From: Bacteroides sp. OF04-15BH | GTDB lineage: Bacteria; Bacteroidota; Bacteroidia; Bacteroidales; Bacteroidaceae | Reading direction: 5' to 3' | Length of the DNA: 64,000 nt | Assembly: GCF_003477995.1 (NCBI RefSeq) | Contig: NZ_QUEM01000003.1 | Coordinates: forward strand, 3,112 to 67,111 | Shown here: piece after piece, positions 17,081 to 26,737 of the stretch | How positions within the stretch are numbered: position 1 is the first letter of the stretch | Layout of the letters: each line of letters opens with the position of its first letter | Position numbers and translations under genes: made by a program | Notes under the pieces: model-generated | What the model saw: the letters and a program-made list of their open reading frames with translations, nothing else | The model's database searches: none | What the model was told of the DNA's origin: nothing

Positions 17081-17917
17081 ATGGCTACCGTGAATCTATA
17101 TGAAAGGATTGCACCCGAAACCATCCGGCAACTTCAGGAGCAGGTGGCGCGCTTCAACGAGAACAGGAATGCGCGCAACGGTTATTATGCCATCAGCATT
17201 GCCACACCCTACCGCAAATACTACGGTTTGTGGCGCGTCTTTCCCGAAGGGCATCCGCCCGTATTTCTCCGCACCCTGTCCAACCAGTTTACCGAAGCCG
17301 TACAAAAAGCCATCGACCTGCTGGAATACAGCAAGGTGGCTCTCACGTGGCTGGACAATTCTTTCTTTATGCCTTATTACGGCAACACGTATGATATTCT
17401 TTCGTTCGGCAAGTATCACGGAAAGCATCTTGCCGAGGTGTATTATGTAGATCCCAACTATGTGCTCTGGCTGGCCAACAAGTTTGATCCCGAAAAGAAG
17501 CAGCTGAAACAGCTCGTGGAGCTGGCCAAGGACTTTGCCCTGATTCACAGTGAACTCACCCCGCCCCGCAAACGGGTCTATTCTTCTTCCAGCCGCTTTG
17601 TGGCCAAGGTGGGAGAAAAGCTGGAGCATCTCAGCGTAAAGATCGTTACCGCCCGCCTTCAGGTCAATACCTTTAAACCGGATTTCTATATCGACCAGTT
17701 CGTAACGGCCATAGATCAGGCCAATTGCCGATACAGTTTTGTGGTGAAAGCAACCCACCGGAGCCAGACTCCAAAAGCACTGAGCTGTTACAGTCTGAAG
17801 ATGACTCCGGGTAAAACGGTTACTATCTTGTCTTGCAAGGTGCTGGAGCACTATGAAAGTCACGGCATCCAATACACCCGGCTGGGCTATCTGAAGTTTG
17901 ATCCCAAGGAGTTTTAA
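17081..17917 (+). CDS. Protein with exodeoxyribonuclease X C-terminal-like domain
   Basis: A 278-residue soluble protein. The segment around residues 107-135 (YDILSFGKYHGKHLAEVYYVDPNYVLWL) matches the small ExoX-like C-terminal domain also seen at the ends of DnaQ-type exonucleases. No exonuclease DEDD motifs are visible, so the nuclease half is absent. The rest, with basic C-terminal segments, is not recognised. A role in nucleic acid binding is inferred. It has its own promoter and converges with the MBL gene, overlapping it by a few bases at the stops. Confidence 0.65.
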   Translation: MATVNLYERIAPETIRQLQEQVARFNENRNARNGYYAISIATPYRKYYGLWRVFPEGHPPVFLRTLSNQFTEAVQKAIDLLEYSKVALTWLDNSFFMPYYGNTYDILSFGKYHGKHLAEVYYVDPNYVLWLANKFDPEKKQLKQLVELAKDFALIHSELTPPRKRVYSSSSRFVAKVGEKLEHLSVKIVTARLQVNTFKPDFYIDQFVTAIDQANCRYSFVVKATHRSQTPKALSCYSLKMTPGKTVTILSCKVLEHYESHGIQYTRLGYLKFDPKEF

Positions 17918-18723
17918 TCCAAGGAAACAGTCTCCAAATCATCGGGCACACAGACTTCTCCGTCGAAAACCTGTGCGGCCTCACGGGTATAGGCCTGTTT
18001 TCGTTCATCGAGCGTATGGTCTTCGGTGTGATAAAGCAGCAGGTGCTTCACATTCAGTGTCTGCGCCAGACAACCGGCATCGCGCGCCGTGCTGTGGTGC
18101 TTTTCATAAGGAGAAAATTCTTCGCGGTCGCGATACAGACAGAAGGCCTCGCAGAGCAACCAATCCACTCCTTCTACCGATGACCGGTTCAGTTCGTTGA
18201 AAGGCTCGTCACCCAGGCAGGCCAATGTAGTTCCGTCTGCAAATGTTGCCCGGAAACCGAACTGTTTTTCCTTGCGTGAATGGATATCAAAGCTCTGGAA
18301 ACGAATGCCGCATTCGGTAAACCCGTCGCCGTCGGTCAGTTCGTGAAAGACAATGCCGCAGTCCAACTGTGCCTGAATCTTAGGCGGAAGGGTCAGCGAA
18401 CAGATGGTTCTCAGTGTATGAATCACTTTGTCGTGCGTATAGATGCGCAGCGTTCCCGTATAGCGTTTCTGATTGATCATCTGAGCGATGGTACGGATAA
18501 TCCACACCACGCCAAACAGATGGTCGGTATGGGTGTGCGTCACAAACAGCGCGTGAATGTCTTTACAACTCACGTTTACGGCATCCAGTTGGTTAAGTAC
18601 CGTATTTCCACCCCCGCCGTCCACCAGAAAATACTCCGCTTCGTTGCGAATCAGAAAACAGGTGTTATAGCAATGCCGGGCAGCGGCATTTCCCGTGCCC
18701 AGCATAATCAGTTCCTTACTCAT
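17914..18723 (-). CDS. MBL-fold metallohydrolase, RNase Z-like
   Basis: The 269-residue form starting MSKELIMLGTG at 18723 is preferred over the upstream start because it begins exactly at the first beta strand of the fold and leaves 11 bases to the dipeptidase stop. Metal ligands are visible in HTHTDHLFG and in later His and Asp residues (CLGDEPF, LLYHTEDH). The order resembles RNase Z/ElaC and related hydrolases, but true RNase Z activity is not certain. It is the last gene of the dnaG-containing operon. Confidence 0.8.
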   Translation of the reverse strand: MSKELIMLGTGNAAARHCYNTCFLIRNEAEYFLVDGGGGNTVLNQLDAVNVSCKDIHALFVTHTHTDHLFGVVWIIRTIAQMINQKRYTGTLRIYTHDKVIHTLRTICSLTLPPKIQAQLDCGIVFHELTDGDGFTECGIRFQSFDIHSRKEKQFGFRATFADGTTLACLGDEPFNELNRSSVEGVDWLLCEAFCLYRDREEFSPYEKHHSTARDAGCLAQTLNVKHLLLYHTEDHTLDERKQAYTREAAQVFDGEVCVPDDLETVSLD

Positions 18724-18734
18724 GGTCGTTCCGC

Positions 18735-20111
18735 TTATTTGCTTTCGTTGCGACATTCCTCAAAATGCAGATGGAAGCCCACCACGGCTTCGATACCCTT
18801 GCGGATCATATCCACCGACATGCTTTCATTCGGGGAGTGGATGGCATTGGTTTCCAGTCCGAAGCCCATCAGCACGGTCTTGATGCCCAGAATACGTTCA
18901 AAGTCGCTGATAATTGGAATACTTCCTCCACGACGCACCGCCAGCGGTTTCTTGCCGAAAGCTTCCTCAAAACCAAGTGCCGCAGCTTTATAAGCCGGCA
19001 GACTTACCGGACATACATAGCCTTCTCCTCCGTGCATCGGAGTTACCTTTACCTGCACGCATTCGGGAGCCAGACTCTCGAAATATTCTGTAAACAGGCG
19101 GCTGATCTCGTCATGCTGCTGATGGGGCACCAGACGGCAGGAGATCTTGGCATAGGCTTTCGACGGCAATACGGTTTTTGAACCCGTACCGGTATATCCG
19201 CCCCAGATGCCGCATACATCAAACGACGGGCGACAACTGTTGCGCTCCAGAGTGACATATCCTTCTTCACCGCGCAGGGCCTTCACGCCAATCGCATTCT
19301 TATAGACTTCTTCATCAAACGGAATGTGTGAAATCATATCTCGTTCTTCAGCAGAGAGTTCCTCCACCTTATCGTAGAAATGAGGAATGGTGATGCGTCC
19401 GTGCTCATCGGTCATCTTGCTGATCATTTCACAAAGCACGTTTATCGGGTTGGCCACCGCACCGCCAAAGTGTCCGGAGTGCAAATCGCGGTTGGGTCCG
19501 GTAACTTCCACTTCCCAATAAGCCAGTCCGCGAAGACCGGTAGTGAGCGAAGGCAAGTCCTCGCGCAGCATACTGGTATCCGACACCAGAATCACATCGG
19601 CCTGAAGCAGTTCCTTATGATCCTGCAAGAACTGGTTCAGACTGGGCGAGCCGATTTCCTCCTCACCCTCGAAAATGAATTTCATGTTGTGGCGCAACAG
19701 ACCGTGGCGCACCAGATATTCAAAAGCCTTGACCTGAATCATGGCCTGTCCCTTATCGTCATCCGCTCCACGGGCCCAGATGCGTCCGTCACGGATTTCA
19801 GGTTCAAAAGGATTGCTCTTCCACAGTTCCAGAGGCTCGGCAGGCATCACGTCGTAATGGGCATAGACCAACACCGTGGGCAGTCCCTCACCTACTTTCT
19901 TTTCGGCATACACCATCGGATTACCGGCTGACGGCATCACACGGGCCTCATCGACACCAGCCTCCAGCAGCAAGGTTTTCCAACGCTCGGCACAAGCCCA
20001 CATGTCGTCCTTGTGTTCGGGCAGGGCGCTGATACTCGGTATGCGGATCAGACTGAACAACTCCTCCAAAAAGCGGTTCTCATTCTCCTGGATATATTCT
20101 TTGATACTCAT
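18735..20111 (-). CDS. M20-family dipeptidase
   Basis: A 458-residue cytoplasmic zinc dipeptidase of the PepV/CNDP type that hydrolyses dipeptides. Zinc-binding and catalytic motifs are in order: YAHYDVMPAE, GADDDKGQ, EGEEEIGSP, VSDTSML and AIHSPNES near the end. The insert DLHSGHFGG in the middle is the dimerisation domain signature. The length is normal for the family. It sits between pabC (54 bases upstream) and the MBL gene (11 bases downstream). Confidence 0.92.
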   Translation of the reverse strand: MSIKEYIQENENRFLEELFSLIRIPSISALPEHKDDMWACAERWKTLLLEAGVDEARVMPSAGNPMVYAEKKVGEGLPTVLVYAHYDVMPAEPLELWKSNPFEPEIRDGRIWARGADDDKGQAMIQVKAFEYLVRHGLLRHNMKFIFEGEEEIGSPSLNQFLQDHKELLQADVILVSDTSMLREDLPSLTTGLRGLAYWEVEVTGPNRDLHSGHFGGAVANPINVLCEMISKMTDEHGRITIPHFYDKVEELSAEERDMISHIPFDEEVYKNAIGVKALRGEEGYVTLERNSCRPSFDVCGIWGGYTGTGSKTVLPSKAYAKISCRLVPHQQHDEISRLFTEYFESLAPECVQVKVTPMHGGEGYVCPVSLPAYKAAALGFEEAFGKKPLAVRRGGSIPIISDFERILGIKTVLMGFGLETNAIHSPNESMSVDMIRKGIEAVVGFHLHFEECRNESK

Positions 20112-20165
20112 AGCTAAAATATTTATGGGTTTATGTTTTCTTTTTCTATCATGGGCTCCGGATGA

Positions 20166-20768
20166 TTATTTCACCGGTTCCGTATGAATGGCCGACACAG
20201 GCAATTGTACTTCGCCGAAATCGAGCATGGCATTAAACAGGGTGATGGACTGATAGCCCGGCAAATCTTCCAGACGGATGGTGCGGGGCTTCAGCAAACC
20301 ATTGCGCAACAAACGGCTGCGATGTGTGCCTTCCAGCAAAGGAATCTCGGGGGTGTGCCATTCACTTCCGTTCCATAAAGCCACATTGGCAATGGAAGTA
20401 TCCGTCAAAACTCCGTCGTTGAACAGCAACACGTCATCGGCATCTCCCCGCCGGGCAAACAGAGCATCCAACACACTCCGGTCGGCATACTTATAATGAT
20501 AATCCACTCCGGAAGTCTCCACGCACTGCAAGGAACGCACCATTCGCGGGTGATACGCAAAATACTCCACGCACTGAATCTCCCGGCCATAAGTCACCCG
20601 GCAACGCACACGCCCGGACATCTGTTCCGGATGCATATAATCAGCCAAGCGCAACGGCGGTTCCCCGGGCCAGAAATGCTCCCGAGTGGCATTCATCCGT
20701 TTTTCATGATCTTCCGGAAAACGGACCTCGCCATTCTCCAGACGAATCGTTTCAATGAATCGGCACAT
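20166..20768 (-). CDS. pabC: Aminotransferase class IV protein, probable aminodeoxychorismate lyase
   Basis: A 200-residue PLP enzyme of fold type IV. With PabB as direct neighbour, overlapping by 17 bases, it most likely releases pyruvate from 4-amino-4-deoxychorismate to give p-aminobenzoate for folate. Visible motifs: RCRVTYG, YKYADRS with the likely PLP lysine, LLFNDGVLTDTSIANVALW and PLLEGTHRSRLL. It is somewhat shorter than typical PabC, as is common in Bacteroidetes. No pabA is seen in the window. Confidence 0.85.
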   Translation of the reverse strand: MCRFIETIRLENGEVRFPEDHEKRMNATREHFWPGEPPLRLADYMHPEQMSGRVRCRVTYGREIQCVEYFAYHPRMVRSLQCVETSGVDYHYKYADRSVLDALFARRGDADDVLLFNDGVLTDTSIANVALWNGSEWHTPEIPLLEGTHRSRLLRNGLLKPRTIRLEDLPGYQSITLFNAMLDFGEVQLPVSAIHTEPVK

Positions 20769-21744
20769 ATATTTTCTGAATTACTTCCTGATATTCTTTA
20801 TCGGGTTCGCTTTGGAAAGTGATTCCCCCTCCACTCTTATAGCAGAACGAACCGTCGGGCATCTGCTCCACAAAACGGATCATCACCGCACTGTCCAGAT
20901 GCTCCCCATCGAAAATGCCCATCACACCCGTATAGAATCCGCGTTCGTAATGTTCGGCCGTACGGATAATCTCCACAGTCTTCTTTTTCGGCGCTCCGGT
21001 AATGGAACCTGCCGGAAGGAGTTCAAACAGCATGCTGCCCAACCGGTTTCGGTATTCCGGTGTCAGAGTGCCGACAATCTCACTGCTCATCTGCAACAAC
21101 GGACCGCGATGGGTCGGGATTTCGTCGATATAGGCATATCGTTCCACCGTTACCTGCTCGGCCACACGACTCAGATCGTTACGGATCAGGTCGGTAATCG
21201 TGGCATGCTCGGCCCGCTCTTTCGGGTCGTTGCGTAAAAGTTCCCGGGCATTCGGCAAACGGGCGTCGAGTGTTCCTTTCATCGGAAAAGAACGGATCTT
21301 TCCTTCAGCCACCTGCACGAAGATCTCCGGCGAGAACACCACAAAACAGTCTTTCAGCCACAGGCGGTAAGGAGCACGTGCCGCACGGAAAATCTGTCGG
21401 AGCGACCAGTTTGTCCGCACCGGAGTGGCCACGGTCAGATTCGTCAGAAATGAGTTTCCGGCATGCAGTTGTTCAAAGACATAGTCAAAGGACTGCCGGT
21501 AAGTTTCGTATGTTTCGGGCTGCAGGTTCCATTCCAAAGGCGGCAGCGGAGCGGTATCCTTCTCCCTCCAGTTCGTCATGCCCCGGAAATCATATCCCAG
21601 CTCTTCCGGATCAATCTCATCGAGCGACAGTACCAGACATTCTGTTCCTTCAAAATCAATCAGAAACAGGAAGGGCTTTTTCTGCGCGCCCCACTCGTCC
21701 ATCCGGCGCATGGCCTCACGACCGTCTATATATTGGTTTGTCAT
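20752..21744 (-). CDS. pabB: Aminodeoxychorismate synthase component I
   Basis: A 330-residue chorismate-binding enzyme that aminates chorismate with ammonia from a PabA subunit. It has the conserved MST/TrpE-family core: FPMKGTLDARLP, EHATITDLIRNDLSRVA, GSITGAPKKKTVEII and YTGVMGIFDGEHLDSAVMIR. The N-terminal domain is short, as in compact PabB proteins. The gene is 15 bases after dnaG and overlaps pabC, giving a folate-precursor pair inside the primase operon. Confidence 0.92.
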   Translation of the reverse strand: MTNQYIDGREAMRRMDEWGAQKKPFLFLIDFEGTECLVLSLDEIDPEELGYDFRGMTNWREKDTAPLPPLEWNLQPETYETYRQSFDYVFEQLHAGNSFLTNLTVATPVRTNWSLRQIFRAARAPYRLWLKDCFVVFSPEIFVQVAEGKIRSFPMKGTLDARLPNARELLRNDPKERAEHATITDLIRNDLSRVAEQVTVERYAYIDEIPTHRGPLLQMSSEIVGTLTPEYRNRLGSMLFELLPAGSITGAPKKKTVEIIRTAEHYERGFYTGVMGIFDGEHLDSAVMIRFVEQMPDGSFCYKSGGGITFQSEPDKEYQEVIQKIYVPIH

Positions 21745-21759
21745 AAAAATAATCTTTGG

Positions 21760-23889
21760 TTACAGACTCGTAATCACCCGGTCACCGCGTTCCTTGGCCA
21801 ACGTGCTTTCCACCTCTTTCACCTCCATATAGTGTTTCATCACTTTCATATACGCCTCCTTGTCTTTCAGAATCAGCGGATCGCGCAGGCGGTTCAGAAT
21901 TCCTTTCAGTTCCTCGTCGATGATCGCTAACTTGAAATCGGTCATCAGATGACGAACCAGGTCAAAAAGACGGTCTTCGTCGGTGACCAGCTTCTGGTTC
22001 TTGGTATGATATTTGCTCAGCTGATACTTGTCACTCGTCAGCTGGAAAGCCAAGGTGCTCACCGCCTGATCGGGATGATTCAGGAAATAACGCTGCGCCG
22101 AGAAATCCGGTTCACGGAAATGTTCCAACGCCTCATCCAGAATGCGCTGATGCAAAGCCACCTGAAAATTCAGTTTGTCTTCCTGAAGGGCGTAGTAGAT
22201 GAATTCCACCACGGTGAAGGGCACTTCCTGCCCCTGCTCGTCTTCCACATAGCAGACAATATACTCTCCATAGCGGATCAGCACCTGAACCAGCAGCAGT
22301 TCTTTCTGATAGAAGGCCATGTTATGACCGTTCTGTCCCTTCTGGATATAGGAAAGAAACTGAGTACTTTCCTCAGCCGATTGCTCCTCGGCTTTTGCTT
22401 CGGGCTGTGTCTCGACCGGAGTATCGGGTTGCGGGTTCTGAGGCATTGCCCCCTCAGCCGGTTCCACGGGTGCTCCCGCAGCAGATGCAGGCTCATCAGA
22501 TGCTGTGCTATTCGAAACAACAGGTGCAGTCTGTTCGCGCCGTTCCTCATTCTGACGGCGTTTCTTCTGCTCGGTGCGGTACACGGACATCTGTTTGTTG
22601 ATGGCCGAAACCAACACTTTTTCCTCCATTCCCAGCATGGCCGCCGTTTCGCGGGTGTAGAGTGTACGCATAATCTCGTCGGGAACCACGGCAATACTGC
22701 ACACAATGCTGTGCACCAGTCGGGAGAGTTTTATCGGATCGCCCTGAGCTTCCTGCAAAAGCAAGTCGGTCTTGAATTTGATAAAGTCCACCTGATGCTC
22801 CTTCAGATAAGCCTGATATTCGGTAGCCGTACGATTACGCGCAAAGCTGTCCGGATCATCCCCATCGGGCAAAAGCAACACTTTCACGTTCATACCCTCG
22901 GCCAGCAGCATGTCGATACCTCGCTCGGAAGCCTTGATACCGGCCGCGTCACCGTCGTAGAGCACCGTGATGTTCTCCGTAAAACGGTGAATCATCTGAA
23001 TCTGCTGCTGTGTCAGTGCCGTACCCGAAGAAGAAACCACATGCTCCACGCCCATCTGATGCATCGAAATCACATCGGTATATCCCTCAACCAGAAAGCA
23101 AAGGTCGTTCTTCACGATGGCCTGCTTGGCCTGAAAAAGACCGTAAAGCTCCTTTTTCTTGGAATAGATGGACGACTCGGGAGAGTTCTGATACTTCATG
23201 TTCACGCCCTTGGTGGCCTGATCGAGTACACGACCGCCAAAGCCCACCACCTTACCGCTCACCGTGTGAATCGGGAAGATGACGCGCCCCCAGAAACGGT
23301 CCTTCAGTCCGCCGTGTTCCTGTTTGATGCACAAACCGGTTTTGACCAGATATTCCTCCCGGAATCCCTTGGCCAAAGCTTCACGCGCCAACGCGTCTTT
23401 CTGCATCGGACTGAAGCCCAACTGAAAGCGTTTGATGATGTCGTCCCGGAAACCGCGCGAGCGGAAATATGCCATTCCAATGGCACGGCCGTCCACCGTG
23501 TCATACAACTGTTGCTCAAAATAGTCGCGGGCCCACTCATTCACCACAAACATACTCTCACGCTCGCTCTGGGCCAGTTTCTCCTGATCGGTCAGTTCGC
23601 GTTCCTGAATCTCGATGTGATATTTCCGGGCCAGATAGCGCAAGGCATCGGGATAGGACAACTGTTCGTGCTCCATGATGAAGTGCACGGCATTACCTCC
23701 CTTTCCGCAAGCAAAACACTTGCAGAGACCTTTTGCCGGCGACACCACAAACGAAGGGGTACGGTCGTCGTGAAACGGACACAACCCCTTATAGTTCACT
23801 CCGGCACGCCGCAGCGTCACAAAGTCGGAAACCACATCAACGATTTGAGCCGCATCCATGATGCGCTCCACCGTAGCTCTGTCAATCAT
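21760..23889 (-). CDS. dnaG: DNA primase DnaG
   Basis: Synthesises RNA primers at the replication fork. The 709-residue protein shows a CHC2 zinc finger near residues 38-64 (CPFHDDRTPSF then CKCFACGKGGN), the primase core (YFRSRGF, RVIFPIH, GFGGRVL), and a TOPRIM region with EGYTDVISMHQ and YDGDAAG. A Pro/Glu/Ala-rich linker near residues 445-510 precedes the C-terminal helicase-binding domain. It is followed by pabB 15 bases later and preceded by yjbQ. Confidence 0.97.
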   Translation of the reverse strand: MIDRATVERIMDAAQIVDVVSDFVTLRRAGVNYKGLCPFHDDRTPSFVVSPAKGLCKCFACGKGGNAVHFIMEHEQLSYPDALRYLARKYHIEIQERELTDQEKLAQSERESMFVVNEWARDYFEQQLYDTVDGRAIGMAYFRSRGFRDDIIKRFQLGFSPMQKDALAREALAKGFREEYLVKTGLCIKQEHGGLKDRFWGRVIFPIHTVSGKVVGFGGRVLDQATKGVNMKYQNSPESSIYSKKKELYGLFQAKQAIVKNDLCFLVEGYTDVISMHQMGVEHVVSSSGTALTQQQIQMIHRFTENITVLYDGDAAGIKASERGIDMLLAEGMNVKVLLLPDGDDPDSFARNRTATEYQAYLKEHQVDFIKFKTDLLLQEAQGDPIKLSRLVHSIVCSIAVVPDEIMRTLYTRETAAMLGMEEKVLVSAINKQMSVYRTEQKKRRQNEERREQTAPVVSNSTASDEPASAAGAPVEPAEGAMPQNPQPDTPVETQPEAKAEEQSAEESTQFLSYIQKGQNGHNMAFYQKELLLVQVLIRYGEYIVCYVEDEQGQEVPFTVVEFIYYALQEDKLNFQVALHQRILDEALEHFREPDFSAQRYFLNHPDQAVSTLAFQLTSDKYQLSKYHTKNQKLVTDEDRLFDLVRHLMTDFKLAIIDEELKGILNRLRDPLILKDKEAYMKVMKHYMEVKEVESTLAKERGDRVITSL

Positions 23890-23910
23890 ATTTCTTTATC
23901 TCCGTTTGTT

Positions 23911-24321
23911 TTAAGACCAAATTGTAGCCACAATCTTCCGCGCTCCGCCGTGATTGCGGAACTCACACAGATAAATACCCTGCCAGGTGCCCAGATTCAG
24001 GCGGCCGTTGGTGATGGGTATGGAAAGCGATACCCCGGTCAGGCTCGATTTGGCATGACTGGGCATATCGTCCGGCCCTTCGTCCGTATGGATGTAATAA
24101 GGAGCATTCTCGGGCACCATCCGGTCGTAGATTCCGGCCAGATCGGTCCGCACACTCGGATCAAAGTTTTCATTGATAGTCAGCGCGCAGCTGGTGTGCT
24201 TGACAAACAGGTGCAACACACCCTGCCGGGGCAGAGCAGGCAAATGACTGAGCACTTCTTCCGTAACCAAATGAAAGCCACGGCGCTGAGGTCTTAAAGC
24301 AAATTCTATTTGTTCAATCAT
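23911..24321 (-). CDS. yjbQ: YjbQ-family protein (UPF0047)
   Basis: The 136-residue form starting MIEQIEFALRPQ at 24321 is used; the longer frame has an implausible N-terminus. Family hallmarks are HTSCALTINENFDPSVRTDL, HAKSSLTG, and GTWQGIYLCEFRNHGG. The family is annotated as having weak thiamine-phosphate synthase activity in E. coli, but its physiological job is unclear. A -7 box TAAGTTTG lies at 24346-24353 on the minus strand. It is the first gene of the dnaG operon, 21 bases ahead. Confidence 0.9.
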   Translation of the reverse strand: MIEQIEFALRPQRRGFHLVTEEVLSHLPALPRQGVLHLFVKHTSCALTINENFDPSVRTDLAGIYDRMVPENAPYYIHTDEGPDDMPSHAKSSLTGVSLSIPITNGRLNLGTWQGIYLCEFRNHGGARKIVATIWS

Positions 24322-24727
24322 ATTGAGTCTTGAAAATACTAGGTACAAACTTACGGATTTTCTGTGGAATTTCCTTGGAAAACAGTGATTAGAAACAGAC
24401 AAAACAGAAACAAATCCGGATTTCAAGATACAATACAGCAAAAGGTCACTTCACGCAAACCGGTTATTTTGTCTATGATTCATAAAATTCCAGCCCGGTG
24501 ACATTCTGGTGTACCGACCAGACTAAAGCAATATACAGTCACCTGAATCATGCAGGCTTTGCCAACCCGAATTTATCCCGGTGGGCAAAGCCTGTTTGCA
24601 TATCTATAAGCGGAAAAAACTTACCACGACGCATACATCACACAAAAAAACAGAAAATCTGAAGGTTTTATCAAGAATGCTTTTAAATTTGCACCTTGTA
24701 AACCCTAAAATCATAAAATCAAACACT
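24322..24727. other. Divergent intergenic region with structured elements
   Basis: This 406-base spacer holds promoters for yjbQ (24346-24353, minus) and for the glycosidase-like gene (TAAATTTG at 24684-24691). Its middle contains three potential stems, listed as a candidate RNA at 24497-24594. No gene is visible. Confidence 0.5.
24497..24594 (+). ncRNA. Candidate structured RNA
   Basis: Seen directly: GGTGAC (24497-24502) pairs with GTCACC (24538-24543), enclosing CTGGT (24506-24510) with ACCAG (24517-24521). A separate strong 11-base stem CAGGCTTTGCC (24553-24563) and GGCAAAGCCTG (24584-24594) follows. No gene ends here, so the strong stem is not a terminator for a known gene. It could be a small RNA or 5' leader structure. 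Strand and function are uncertain, and no known riboswitch was recognised. Confidence 0.3.
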
Positions 24728-26737
24728 ATGAAACTTTTCAATGTCCTATTGTTCTCCAGTCTGTTGCTCTCCGGAACAGAACTGGCTGCCGAAGAGAACA
24801 CACGCTGGCAAATAGCCCCCGACAGCAGTATTGTATGGCAAGGAAACCAAGGTATTCCTCATCAGGATCATCTGGAAATGAGCGGAAAGACCGTTTCCGT
24901 CGTCCTGCGCTATGGAATAGACAGTCAGGGACAGTTCCAAATCAACAAAAGCATGGTATGGCCTTTGCTCCGCACCATCCCCAACAACACTCATGCCAGC
25001 CTGATGCGACGCTATGACTGGAACACGCTGGACTGCATCACCGTAAACGGACAAAGCCTTCTTTCGGGCGAGAAAGTGCAGGAAATCAAAATCAAAGGTA
25101 ACCTGTCCGTCAAGAGCCAGGCACAAGGAAGAGGCGGACAGTGGGAAATCATCCGCGAATATTTCCCCTCGACCGAACACCCGGCTTTCATGGAGTCCTA
25201 CAAAATCGTCAATCATGGAAAAGGGAATCTGACCATTGAGATTCCCCAAAACGAATTTACTGCAAAGACCAACCCGAAACAGGGAGTAAAGGGTGCCTAT
25301 ACCATTACGGGAAAGACGTATAACACAGGATGCCACACACTCTCTCCGGGAGATACCCTTTCTTTCGGAGCCTCGCTCTCGGCTTATGCAGGAACCGTGC
25401 CGGCACAACTTCTGCCTGTGGCCGAAGAAAAATCCAAGCGTGACTCTCTGGTGCGCCTTTGGATGAGCCGACAGCTCATTCTGGACACTCCCGACCCGGT
25501 GATCAACCAGATGTTTGCCTTCTCCAAAATCCGTGCCTGCGAAAGCATTTACGAAACCCAAGGCGGACCGATGCACGGTCCCGGTGGGGAATCCTACTAT
25601 GCGGCCATCTGGGCCAACGACCAGGCCGAATATGTCAATCCTTATTTCCCGTTCGTGGGATATGACTACGGAAACGAGTCGGCCAGAAACGCTTTCCGGC
25701 ACTTTGCCCGTTTCATGAACGAAGCCTGGAAACCGATTCCCAGCTCCATCATTGCCGAAGGACTGGACATCTGGAACGGTGCCGGCGACCGGGGAGATGC
25801 AGCCATGATTGCCTATGGAGCAGCCCGCTATGCGCTGGCTTTGGGCGACAGAAAAACAGCCGAAGAATTGTGGCCGCTCATCACCTGGTGCCTGGAATAC
25901 TGCCAAAGGAATCTGAATGAAAAGGGCGTGGTGGCTTCGGACACGGACGAACTGGAAAACCGTTTCCCGTCGGGAGACGCCAACCTGTGCACTTCATCTT
26001 TATATTATGATGCCCTGCTCTCGGCATCTTATCTGGCCGAAGAACTCCAGAAAGGCAAGAAAACTGCTGCCACCTATCAAAAGCAGGCCAAAGAGCTGAG
26101 ACAGCATATCGAGGAATATTTTGGGGCGACCGTAGAAGGCTTCAACACGTATGCCTATTATCAGGGCAACGATGTGCTCCGTTCCTGGATCTGCATCCCG
26201 CTGACGGTGGGCATCTATGAACGCGCTCAGGCCACCATCGACGCGCTGTTCTCTCCGCGCCTGTGGACCGAAAACGGACTGCTGACTCAGGCCGGAAGCA
26301 AGACTTTCTGGGACCGCTCCACCCTATATGCCTTGCGCGGCGTATACGCAGCCGGCGAAACCGAAAAGGCTACGGACTATCTGCACCGCTACTCTGCCGT
26401 GCGTCTTTTGGGAGAACATGTCCCCTATGCCATTGAGGCCTGGCCTGAAGGCGAACAAAGACATCTGTCTGCCGAAAGTGGACTGTATGGCCGCATCATC
26501 ACCGAAGGTATTTTCGGCATCCGGCCCTGCGGTTTCAAGTCATTCAATCTGACTCCCCGCTTGCCTCAAAACTGGCAAAAGATGTCTCTGCGCCGTATCG
26601 GTGCTTTCCAGAGTACTTTCGATCTGGAAATCTCCCGACTTCCGAAAAACAAACTGAAAGTCAGAGTCATTCAAGAAGGAAAGGTCAAGGAATACACCAT
26701 CAAGGAATCGGAAACCGTCAGAATCCGACTTACTTAA
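24728..26737 (+). CDS. Six-hairpin glycosidase-like exported protein
   Basis: The start at 24728 gives signal peptide MKLFNVLLFSSLLLSGTELAA; the upstream extension of the frame is spacer. The 669-residue product has an N-terminal beta-sandwich-like half and a C-terminal (alpha/alpha)6 region from about residue 250 (FAFSKIRACESIY, YYAAIWANDQAEYVNPYFPFVG, IWNGAGDRGDAAMIAYGAARYALALGD). A closing segment AIEAWPEGEQRHLSAESGLYGRIITEGIFG is typical of this fold. The exact GH family and substrate are not identified. A single gene with a -7 box at 24684-24691; its stop overlaps the M28 gene's by eight bases. Confidence 0.7.
   Translation: MKLFNVLLFSSLLLSGTELAAEENTRWQIAPDSSIVWQGNQGIPHQDHLEMSGKTVSVVLRYGIDSQGQFQINKSMVWPLLRTIPNNTHASLMRRYDWNTLDCITVNGQSLLSGEKVQEIKIKGNLSVKSQAQGRGGQWEIIREYFPSTEHPAFMESYKIVNHGKGNLTIEIPQNEFTAKTNPKQGVKGAYTITGKTYNTGCHTLSPGDTLSFGASLSAYAGTVPAQLLPVAEEKSKRDSLVRLWMSRQLILDTPDPVINQMFAFSKIRACESIYETQGGPMHGPGGESYYAAIWANDQAEYVNPYFPFVGYDYGNESARNAFRHFARFMNEAWKPIPSSIIAEGLDIWNGAGDRGDAAMIAYGAARYALALGDRKTAEELWPLITWCLEYCQRNLNEKGVVASDTDELENRFPSGDANLCTSSLYYDALLSASYLAEELQKGKKTAATYQKQAKELRQHIEEYFGATVEGFNTYAYYQGNDVLRSWICIPLTVGIYERAQATIDALFSPRLWTENGLLTQAGSKTFWDRSTLYALRGVYAAGETEKATDYLHRYSAVRLLGEHVPYAIEAWPEGEQRHLSAESGLYGRIITEGIFGIRPCGFKSFNLTPRLPQNWQKMSLRRIGAFQSTFDLEISRLPKNKLKVRVIQEGKVKEYTIKESETVRIRLT

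Noticed and set aside
21949..24297. 782-residue plus-strand frame opposite dnaG
   Set aside because: It is a long shadow of the dnaG and yjbQ coding strands in GC-rich codons, with His/Leu-rich composition and no motifs.
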